Shown here piece by piece: positions 57,830-64,000 of a DNA stretch of 64,000 nucleotides. Every line of letters starts with the position of its first letter. Position 1 is the stretch's first letter. The DNA is from Rossellomorea aquimaris (lineage in GTDB: Bacteria; Bacillota; Bacilli; Bacillales; Bacillaceae_B). A program made the position numbers and the translations under genes. The stretch spans positions 310,001 to 374,000 of the forward strand of contig NZ_VTEX01000004.1 of NCBI RefSeq assembly GCF_008180865.1, given 5' to 3'. The notes under the pieces were generated by a model that saw only the letters and a program-made list of their open reading frames with translations, was not told where the DNA came from and did not search any database.

Positions 57830-59868
57830 CAGACTAGCACCTTCTTTAGTAACGCCTGTATGCTTTCTTCTAGATTCACTATCTGTTGTTTCAAAACTTT
57901 TGAGTCCTCTAACCCTTCATATTTATAAAAATGGCGAGTAATAGGCAGTTCATAGCCAATTTTTGTTTTACTCTCATCAATCCATGCATTTGGCACATGA
58001 GGTAAAACATTACTCTTGAAATATTCGTGAATTGTCGCTGTAAGCGGTATGTACTCTATATCTCGAAGTGTCGGATCTGGTTCAATATTCCCCTTTTTGT
58101 CTTTGCAAACATCTGCTGTTTCATCACGCTCTGAAAGTCCCATGTAAATGGCTTTCCACAGTCCCGATTTAACCTCTGGAACATTGTTAAAAAGTGGTTT
58201 AAGTGTGGCGATAAACTCTTCACGATCCTTATAAAGTTGGTCAGAAAAATTCTCTTGAAGGATAGCGATTATTTTCTCTTGGAGCTTTTTACCCTCTTTC
58301 AACTTCGAAAGTTTTTTAATATCAGTAGTCTTTTTATCTTTCTTACGTTGAAAATCAAGGTAAACTTGTTCATCAAATAATTTATTAAAAGCTGACTCAT
58401 TGTATAGATTTTCAATTCGTTCGGGGGTTATCATGAAATTCAATTGCAATGGTCGTTCAACAATAACTTTTTTATATCCAAATTCTTCTTTATCAAATAT
58501 CTTACTGAATTCGTTTTCTTTAAATTCCCCATAAATTCGTGAAATTTCAGAGATTTGTTCATTTGTGATTTCGTTTCTCTTGTTACCCATACTTCTTGAC
58601 ATTTTTACATAAAAGCTTGTTCCGTTAATCAATTGAATCTTTCCTTTTCGTACTGCACCTTTTTCAATGTCCTCGTTCTTCCTGTTAGATAGTACCCAAA
58701 TATATGTGGTAATACCAGTATTATAAAAAAGTTGGTCAGGAAGAGCGATAATACCTTCCAGTAAATCATTTTCAATAATCCAACGTCGAATCTCACTCTC
58801 GCCGCTACCAGCATCACCAGTAAATAAAGGAGAACCGTTCAATATGATTGCCATACGGCTACCTTTTTCGTCCTGTTTCATCTTAGAAACCATGTGTTGC
58901 AAGAAGAGTAGAGAACCATCCGATGTACGAGGGAGACCTGCTCCATAGCGTCCATCGAAGCCTTTTTCTTCGTGTTCTTCTTTGATTTTATCTCCATAAT
59001 GTTTCCAGTCAACGCCAAAAGGAGGGTTCATAAGTGCATATCGAACCTTAAGGTCTTTATGTCCGTCATTGTCATTTAAAGAGTTTCCGAACGCAATATG
59101 CCCTGCGTCTTGACCTTTAATCAATAAATCGGCACATGCAATCGCATAAGACTTCGGATTGAGCTCTTGTCCAAATACTTCTACTTGGGTGCTCGGGTTT
59201 AATTCTTTGATAAACTCTGTTGCTTCAGATAACATTCCGCCTGTTCCGCATGCAAAATCTCCTACCTGAATTATCTTACCTTCTTGCATAAGTTCAGATT
59301 GATCTTCATTAAGTATAAGGTTTACCATAAGCTTGATTACTTCACGAGGAGTATAGTGATCCCCAGCTTCAGCATTTTCAGAAAAACGCCGAATTAGTTC
59401 TTCAAATATGTATCCCATTTGCATGTTTGATACCTTTTCTACGCTAAGATCCATGGCTGCAAACAGTTGGATAACGCTATAAAGCAGGTTATGCTCATCC
59501 ATTTTTTTTATTTCGTCTTCAAAATCAAAGCGTTCGAAAATCACACGCACATTGGAAGAGAAACCTTGTATGTAGTTCCGAAGATTAGCTGCGATGTTAT
59601 CAGGGTCACGAAGCAAAGTTTGGAAGTCGAATGGACTCGTGTTGTTAAAATCGTACCCAGTGATTCTGTTCAAAATCGCATCATGCTTTACAGTTTTAAC
59701 CTTTTCCAGCACTTTTGCTTTCGTAGGCACTAATAAGGAATCAAAACGACGTAATACGCTGAGTGGCAGGATTACATCACGGTATTCTTCTTTTTTATAT
59801 GGCCCACGAAGAATTTCTGCGTTCTTCCATATGAAGTTAACAAATTCACTGTTTTTTATAATTTGCAT
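57829..59868 (-). CDS. hsdM: Type I restriction enzyme, M (methyltransferase) subunit
   Basis: HsdM is the N6-adenine methyltransferase. In the 679-residue protein HYTPREV (171-177) precedes the SAM-binding DFACGTGGM (204-212) and the catalytic NPPF (281-284). An N-terminal helical HsdM_N domain covers about 1-150; the C-terminal 250 residues are longer than in many HsdM proteins and include KKDKKTTDIKKLSKLKEGKK. GAGGTG lies 8 bases before the ATG. It is the first gene; its last base is the first base of hsdS. The 200-base region upstream should hold the operon promoter, not clearly readable. Confidence 0.96.
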   Translation of the reverse strand: MQIIKNSEFVNFIWKNAEILRGPYKKEEYRDVILPLSVLRRFDSLLVPTKAKVLEKVKTVKHDAILNRITGYDFNNTSPFDFQTLLRDPDNIAANLRNYIQGFSSNVRVIFERFDFEDEIKKMDEHNLLYSVIQLFAAMDLSVEKVSNMQMGYIFEELIRRFSENAEAGDHYTPREVIKLMVNLILNEDQSELMQEGKIIQVGDFACGTGGMLSEATEFIKELNPSTQVEVFGQELNPKSYAIACADLLIKGQDAGHIAFGNSLNDNDGHKDLKVRYALMNPPFGVDWKHYGDKIKEEHEEKGFDGRYGAGLPRTSDGSLLFLQHMVSKMKQDEKGSRMAIILNGSPLFTGDAGSGESEIRRWIIENDLLEGIIALPDQLFYNTGITTYIWVLSNRKNEDIEKGAVRKGKIQLINGTSFYVKMSRSMGNKRNEITNEQISEISRIYGEFKENEFSKIFDKEEFGYKKVIVERPLQLNFMITPERIENLYNESAFNKLFDEQVYLDFQRKKDKKTTDIKKLSKLKEGKKLQEKIIAILQENFSDQLYKDREEFIATLKPLFNNVPEVKSGLWKAIYMGLSERDETADVCKDKKGNIEPDPTLRDIEYIPLTATIHEYFKSNVLPHVPNAWIDESKTKIGYELPITRHFYKYEGLEDSKVLKQQIVNLEESIQALLKKVLV

Positions 59869-60079
59869 AAGTTCTACACCTCAATTTAAAATACTTTTAT
59901 TCAATTTGTTGTCGGTTACGTTTTTTATTCTACATTAAGGTTGTCGAACATTTTGTCTAACTTTGTCGAATGAGGGGATTTCTAGCCATATCAAGGCTAC
60001 AGAGTTCTAAAAAGTATGTTTTTTTAAAATGTGATAGGACAAACCTCTCGCTTCATACATTGTGATGAGGTGATGCAGC

Positions 60080-60214
60080 TTGGCAAAGCAGATTGAATTC
60101 GTCAATCACCCCTCCACAGATATAGAATTAGATGAGGAAAAGGCAAGAAGGGTACAAATGCTGATTGCAGAGTTCCTTGTCAAAAAAGCATTAGAAAAAG
60201 CCGCGAGCAGTTAG
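60080..60214 (+). CDS. Small protein of unknown function (44 aa)
   Basis: TTG start with a GAGGTGAT site 5 bases upstream; the product MAKQIEFVNHPSTDIELDEE continues KARRVQMLIAEFLVKKALEK and ends AASS. It is helical and charged. A terminator directly overlaps its stop codon, supporting a real transcription unit. It lies between hsdM and the abortive-infection gene. No function is known. Confidence 0.65.
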   Translation: MAKQIEFVNHPSTDIELDEEKARRVQMLIAEFLVKKALEKAASS

Positions 60215-60225
60215 CGGCTTTTTTG
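60195..60225. terminator. Terminator between the 44-aa gene and the Abi gene
   Basis: AAAAGCCGC and GCGGCTTTT arms around a 9-base loop with A and T runs on both sides; serves the convergent genes. Confidence 0.88.
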
Positions 60226-60228
60226 TAT

Positions 60229-61017
60229 TTACTCATTTGTTTTACTGTCGATGTAGTAAAGAAGTACCCTTGATAAGTTAATGATAAATTTTGCTTCATT
60301 TTCTTCAATGATGTCTTCGTTTGGGTGGGAGAAACCATGGCGATTCCTAATGTCATTCATGTTCTCAAGAAACTTACCAATTGCATTTACTGTTTGATTG
60401 ATGGGTCTTTGATGCTCTCTAACCTCTATGTTAAAACTCGGATGATCTGTTTTGAGTTTACTCCACATATCCTGGATCTTTACGTTTTGCTCACTAAAAG
60501 TGATGTTTTGTTCGTCGCAAAGTGCTTTCAGATAGCCGTGAATTGCTGTGTGGGAACGGTCCACTGCACTGCTATACGAATGTTTTGATATCAATGTGTC
60601 CGCTTGCTGGAGAACTTCTTTTACAAACTCGATATCATGCTTTAGTTCTCCTTGTTCGATTACTTCGCCACGAAGCTGATTAATCCACTGTTCGATTTTT
60701 TCATGTAGCCTTTCTTTATTTTGAAATTCACTTGGTTTGATAATCTCATCCTGCAACATATCTTCAAAAAGGTGAAGTGGATATTTCTCCAAAATACCTA
60801 ATAAAATTTTTGATTGATCAGATGCTGTTGCACCAGTCAGTATTTGAATAAAACGTTCTCTCGTGGTTCCATTATAATCATACGGATTAATATCTAACCC
60901 ACAATAACTCGGGTAGAAATCCGCATGTGTAGAATAAGAAAAATCTCCTAAATAACCTCCACTGACACCTATGTAGGAAACCACACTATTTACTTCTACT
61001 CTTCCTAACTTCCCCAT
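60229..61017 (-). CDS. Abortive infection family protein (Abi_C type)
   Basis: A 262-residue protein starting at the ATG at 61017 (GGAG 8 bases upstream). The C-terminal half has the pattern of the abortive-infection C-terminal family: DRSHTAIHGYLKALCDEQ (about 152-169), then NDIRNRHGFSHP (about 231-242), a motif of HEPN-like RNases with the R-x4-6-H active-site arrangement (RNRHGFSH). The N-terminal half is unassigned. It stands beside a type I restriction operon, so a second-line anti-phage role, killing or stalling infected cells by RNA cleavage, is likely but inferred. Confidence 0.78.
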   Translation of the reverse strand: MGKLGRVEVNSVVSYIGVSGGYLGDFSYSTHADFYPSYCGLDINPYDYNGTTRERFIQILTGATASDQSKILLGILEKYPLHLFEDMLQDEIIKPSEFQNKERLHEKIEQWINQLRGEVIEQGELKHDIEFVKEVLQQADTLISKHSYSSAVDRSHTAIHGYLKALCDEQNITFSEQNVKIQDMWSKLKTDHPSFNIEVREHQRPINQTVNAIGKFLENMNDIRNRHGFSHPNEDIIEENEAKFIINLSRVLLYYIDSKTNE

Positions 61018-61157
61018 ATTCACACTCCTAACAAATATTTGAAACTATATTCATTATACCGATTGAGTTCTTCCCTGTAATCCATAAATCAGGAGAGATG
61101 TGCTGATTCTGAATTGTTTCAAAATCGGTCAGTAATGAGAAAAAATCATTTTGCATG

Positions 61158-61185
61158 CCAACCAGTTATTTTGGTTGGTTTTTTT
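61158..61185 (+). terminator. Orphan terminator
   Basis: CCAACC/GGTTGG stem with a 9-base loop and seven T on the plus strand, but no plus-strand gene precedes it within the 260-base gap (61018-61277). Either a small RNA ends here or the terminator is a relic of a lost gene. Confidence 0.75.
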
Positions 61186-61277
61186 GTCTCAAAACTCATT
61201 CTCAATATCATCGAATCATTATGTATGAAAAAAAGGTTTTTGACACTATACTACAAGACTAAAATAAGGTGATTAGA

Positions 61278-61862
61278 ATGGGAAGGAAATTGGGATACGC
61301 ACGGGTTTCGACAAAGGATCAAAAACTGGAACTGAAGATCGATTCCCTGATAGAAGCTGGTGTAGAAGAACGGGATATTTTCAAGGAAAAAATAACGGGA
61401 AGTAAAAAAGAAAGACCCGCACTAGAACAGTTGATGGAATACGTGGAGCCTGGCGATACCATTGTCGTATGGAAACTCGATCGAATGGGAAGAAGCATCA
61501 GGCACTTAATTGAACTCATGGAGCACTTCAAGGAACAGAACATCGCCTTTGTATCTCTGCAAGAAAACATCGACACATCATCTACTACGGGTAAATTGAT
61601 CTTCAATATCTTCGCGTCATTCTCTGAATTTGAACGGGATATGATCATCCAACGAACGAAAGCTGGATTAGAAGCGGCTCGTGCAAGAGGTAATAAAGGT
61701 GGGCGTCCAAAGAAAGACGAAGCTGCCATTAAACGGGCTTTGAAATTGTATCATTCTAAAGAATATTCGATTAAAGAAATCGCCGAGATGACTGGCGTTA
61801 GTAAAGCAACACTGTTCGGAATATCGAGAAAAAAGCTGCGAAATAACTCGCAGCTTATTTAA
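61278..61862 (+). CDS. Small serine recombinase (resolvase/invertase family)
   Basis: A 194-residue recombinase with the catalytic domain (about 1-135): catalytic serine in YARVSTKDQ (about 7-15), VVWKLDRMGRS (about 63-73), and SEFERDMIIQRTKAGLEAARARG (about 115-137); the C-terminal helix-turn-helix is IKEIAEMTGVSKATLFG. The ATG at 61278 follows AAGGTGA by 6 bases. Proteins of this size resolve cointegrates or invert DNA segments in Tn3-like transposons and plasmids; no transposase or res site is evident next to it. Confidence 0.93.
   Translation: MGRKLGYARVSTKDQKLELKIDSLIEAGVEERDIFKEKITGSKKERPALEQLMEYVEPGDTIVVWKLDRMGRSIRHLIELMEHFKEQNIAFVSLQENIDTSSTTGKLIFNIFASFSEFERDMIIQRTKAGLEAARARGNKGGRPKKDEAAIKRALKLYHSKEYSIKEIAEMTGVSKATLFGISRKKLRNNSQLI
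61832..61860 (+). terminator. Stem-loop at the end of the resolvase gene
   Basis: AAGCTGCGA and TCGCAGCTT arms around a 6-base loop, overlapping the last codons; only a weak T run follows. Confidence 0.65.
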
Positions 61863-61972
61863 AGAATATATTATAGCCTTACTGATATATTATTGATAAG
61901 ACATAAAAAAGGGTAAATGCATTATTAAAGAAATCAATTATCATATACTATAAAAAGCGTGGTGGTTTATTT

Positions 61973-62212
61973 ATGTTCACAAATTTTAAAATCTTCGAGC
62001 CATATATGAATCCTAACGAATTTGAGGAAATGAATAAGCTATATGATACAATTCAATCACGCGAATCATCGTTAGAAAGTAAATTGATTTCATATCGTGC
62101 ACTAAATAATTTGATTGAATTGGTACGTTATCGAATCAAGCAAGATAATAAAATAAATTATCCCCCCTCTTCTAAAAAAGTAACGTCTATATGGTATAAT
62201 AGAAAAAAATGA
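61973..62212 (+). CDS. Small soluble protein of unknown function (79 aa)
   Basis: The product starts MFTNFKIFEPYMNPNEFEEM and is helical and charged, with SSLESKLISYRALNNLIELV in the middle and a basic C-terminus ending TSIWYNRKK. A GTGGTGG site lies about 7 bases before the ATG. The next gene follows 24 bases later on the same strand. No family is recognised. Confidence 0.6.
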   Translation: MFTNFKIFEPYMNPNEFEEMNKLYDTIQSRESSLESKLISYRALNNLIELVRYRIKQDNKINYPPSSKKVTSIWYNRKK

Positions 62213-62236
62213 CATTAAATAGGCGGGGTACTAAAC

Positions 62237-62713
62237 GTGGATTTATTAATGCACTTAAAAGCGTTTTTTACAAGCGAATTGTTCTTATTGTTCTTCACTA
62301 TTATCGCTACAGGTATTGGAGCGGCAGAAACAAGGATGGCGTTAGAATTACTACATATTCATCAAAAATTCAACTTGCACCTTCTCGATGAAGAAGATAG
62401 AAAATGGATTTTAAAAAGTCAATTTCGACTACAAAGGTATAAAGTCGGAATTGCAACATCGTTTTTGGCAATCATCTCCTTAGCAAGGGAACTCGATCAC
62501 TTGAATCAGTCAATCATAGGTTTAATTGCTTCATTAAGTGGTATAAATTTCTTATCAAAACAAATTGATGGGAATTTTGAAACTGCAATAGATGCCTATT
62601 TACAAGGTAAAGTGGATGAAAAGTTATTTAATCTCCAAAATGATTTAGATGAAATTGCCAAAGAAGCTAAGGATGAAGAAAAACCAGATCAAAAAGAGAA
62701 AGAAACTGCTTAA
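62237..62713 (+). CDS. Membrane protein of unknown function (158 aa)
   Basis: GTG start with GGGG 8 bases upstream. Two hydrophobic helices (about residues 8-28 and 73-103, the second possibly two short spans) flank a hydrophilic loop with LLDEEDRKWILKSQFRLQRY; the C-terminal 45 residues are acidic and Lys-rich (EIAKEAKDEEKPDQKEKETA). It lies between two small genes on the same strand, 15 bases before the next one. Small membrane proteins near defence genes can be effectors, but nothing in the sequence shows a function. Confidence 0.62.
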   Translation: MDLLMHLKAFFTSELFLLFFTIIATGIGAAETRMALELLHIHQKFNLHLLDEEDRKWILKSQFRLQRYKVGIATSFLAIISLARELDHLNQSIIGLIASLSGINFLSKQIDGNFETAIDAYLQGKVDEKLFNLQNDLDEIAKEAKDEEKPDQKEKETA

Positions 62714-62728
62714 AAAGGAGTGTTTCAA

Positions 62729-62932
62729 ATGAGAGTTAATTTAGAATCTCTGCAAAGAAACGCACAAAGGTACTTATCGGAATATGAATACGATCAATTT
62801 ATGAGATACCTTGAGGAACGTAACAGTACCAATATCGCAATACGAGTTCATGCAAATATGGAAGTATCTCGTATGGTAAATACAATTAAAAGAAATGCCC
62901 GACGACGAGTTAATACGGGTGTAAGAAGCTAA
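62729..62932 (+). CDS. Small basic protein of unknown function (67 aa)
   Basis: ATG at 62729 with AAGGAG 8 bases upstream; the product starts MRVNLESLQRNAQRYLSEYE and ends RNARRRVNTGVRS. It is helical and Arg-rich at the end, as if binding nucleic acid. It closes a three-gene run (61973-62932) and is followed directly by a strong terminator. No family is recognised. Confidence 0.62.
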   Translation: MRVNLESLQRNAQRYLSEYEYDQFMRYLEERNSTNIAIRVHANMEVSRMVNTIKRNARRRVNTGVRS

Positions 62933-62936
62933 AACG

Positions 62937-62963
62937 AAACCGCTGAAAATAGCGGTTTTTTTT
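62937..62963 (+). terminator. Terminator of the three-small-gene unit
   Basis: AAACCGCT / AGCGGTTT perfect stem, 6-base loop, then eight T. Confidence 0.92.
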
Positions 62964-63105
62964 ATTAAATTCACTTAGGTGCTCAATGTGATTTTGGTAA
63001 GTAATTCCGAGACCTGTTTAAACTCCAGAAAAACTCCTATACTTTTAATGATGAAGATGAATGATGAATATACATAGCATTAAAAGAATAAAAGGAGTTT
63101 ATTCT

Positions 63106-64000
63106 ATGATAGGAATATATTGTCGTGTCAGTACGCAAACACAGGCTGACGAAGGATACAGCTTGGAAACACAGGAAGAACTCTGCATGAAGCGTGCAAA
63201 AGATCTCGGATATCCCCCCTCTCAAGTCAAATTGTACCGAGAAGAAGGTCGTAGCGGTGAAGATATCGATCGACCTGTGATGAATGAGCTGCGTGAAGAT
63301 ACCGCAAATGGTGTGACTACGAAAGTCATCATCACGGATCCTGACCGATTAACAAGGGACCTGACAGATAAGCTGATTGTATGTAAAGAATGGGACAGAC
63401 AAGGCGTAGAAATCGTATTTATCGACACTGAATACCAAAACACCCCTGAAGGGCAAATGTTCTTTAACATGCGTTCTGTATTCGCTCAATATGAACTCTC
63501 GCAAATCCGAAAACGAACCATCCGAGGAAGGCTCCGTGCAGTCGAGAAGGATAAAAAAATCATGCCGATGAGAGTAGCTCCTTATGGATATGACTACAAG
63601 GACGGAGAACTGCTTGTAAATGACCAAGAAGCGGTCTTTGTAAAGAAGATATACAAATGGTACTTAGATGGCTCTACGCTTCGAGAAATCGGTAATAAGC
63701 TGTTTAAAGCGGGTGCTGTTCCAAAACGTGCGGAAAGTAAAAATTTCGGAGCAACTTCCATCCGTCGTATTTTAACTTCAGAGATATACTTAGGAAAATA
63801 CGTTTACAACAAACGTGAAACGAAAAAGGTATGGGGCGAGCGAACGTCCTCTGGGAAGCAAAAGAAAACATACACCATACGGGATGAAGCGGATTGGATT
63901 ACAGTAGATGTCCCTCAGCTCATTGATCAAAAAACCTTTGACTTAGCACAAAAGCAAAAAGAAAAGAACATAAAAAAACGTGGTAACGTGAAATTTAACT
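63106..64000 (+). CDS. SpoIVCA-like large serine recombinase (cut by the right edge)
   Basis: The first 298 residues of a large serine recombinase; ATG at 63106 with AAGGAG 8 bases upstream. Catalytic serine in IYCRVSTQTQADEGYS (about residues 4-19), TDPDRLTRDLTDKLI (about 77-91), NTPEGQMFFNMRSVFAQYE (about 110-128), then the recombinase domain with ATSIRRILTSEIYLGKYVYN. These features match B. subtilis SpoIVCA, the skin excisionase, more closely than the paired recombinases at 48779-51815 do. The sequence is uninterrupted up to the window edge; the zinc ribbon and coiled coil must lie beyond. It is the leading candidate for the enzyme that rebuilds sigK. Confidence 0.9.
   Translation, partial: MIGIYCRVSTQTQADEGYSLETQEELCMKRAKDLGYPPSQVKLYREEGRSGEDIDRPVMNELREDTANGVTTKVIITDPDRLTRDLTDKLIVCKEWDRQGVEIVFIDTEYQNTPEGQMFFNMRSVFAQYELSQIRKRTIRGRLRAVEKDKKIMPMRVAPYGYDYKDGELLVNDQEAVFVKKIYKWYLDGSTLREIGNKLFKAGAVPKRAESKNFGATSIRRILTSEIYLGKYVYNKRETKKVWGERTSSGKQKKTYTIRDEADWITVDVPQLIDQKTFDLAQKQKEKNIKKRGNVKFN

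Larger units (their letters stand above)
44713..64000. mobile_element. Skin-like element inserted in sigK (left end; continues past the window)
   Basis: From the break in sigK to the window edge the DNA is more AT-rich, genes on both strands are of accessory types, and no core gene resumes. Contents include four serine recombinases, an Xre regulator, a type I restriction-modification operon and an abortive-infection gene. B. subtilis skin also splits sigK and is excised in the mother cell by the serine recombinase SpoIVCA. The left junction is within about 44712-44716; the right end and the true length are not visible, and whether one or several nested elements are present cannot be settled here. 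Confidence 0.85.

Noticed and set aside
61319-61729. Minus-strand frame of 136 codons opposite the resolvase
   Set aside because: Shadow of the resolvase coding frame.
44713-64000. Prophage as the identity of the element
   Set aside because: No capsid, terminase, portal, tail, holin or lysin gene is seen in the visible part, so a phage origin cannot be claimed.

Overview
The window looks like the chromosome of an endospore-forming, naturally competent member of the Bacillaceae. Gene content and order follow the Bacillus subtilis yqe/yqf region almost gene for gene: era-cdd-dgkA-ybeY-pgpH-phoH-yqfD-yqfC-yqfB-floA-nfeD-yqeY-rpsU, then mtaB-rsmE-prmA-dnaJ-dnaK-grpE-hrcA-hemW-lepA-spoIIP-gpr, rpsT/holA, comEC-comEB-comEA/comER, yqeM-rsfS-yqeK-nadD-yhbY-aroE-yqeH-yqeG, and sda. 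I cannot name the species; a marine Bacillus or Rossellomorea-type organism is only a guess.

Bases 1-44,500 are conserved core. Most genes are on the minus strand in tight operons: RNA metabolism and envelope genes, the sigma-W-type nfeD-floA unit, translation genes, the HrcA/CIRCE heat-shock operon, sporulation and germination genes (yqfC/D, spoIIP, gpr, yqxA, a YjcZ-like peptide), late competence genes, and NAD/ribosome-assembly genes. Local departures are a GH13 glucosidase with twin cre-like operators, a divergent psd/pssA pair beside sda, a GC-rich dispersed repeat before hemW, and a five-copy 20-bp-period repeat between spoIIP and gpr. Several small genes (sda, yqzM, the YjcZ-like gene) are present.

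At about 44,713 the sporulation sigma factor gene sigK breaks off after its 68th residue, and everything to the right edge is more AT-rich accessory DNA. This is the arrangement of a skin-type element: a mobile element inside sigK that must be cut out of the mother-cell chromosome during sporulation to rebuild the gene. The right end and the 3' half of sigK lie beyond the window, so the element exceeds 19 kb here.

Inside the element are: a solitary AAA+/ORC-like ATPase with a C-terminal cold-shock-like domain; a decayed gene and two small genes; a perfect 50-bp palindrome; an operon of a 46-residue peptide plus two overlapping large serine recombinases; a divergent Xre regulator; a coiled-coil protein with a MerR-like N-terminus; a complete type I restriction-modification operon (hsdM-hsdS-hsdR); an abortive-infection family gene; a small serine resolvase; three small plus-strand genes; and a SpoIVCA-like large serine recombinase cut by the right edge. 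The element therefore seems to combine a defence cargo with several recombinases, one of which probably carries out developmental excision.
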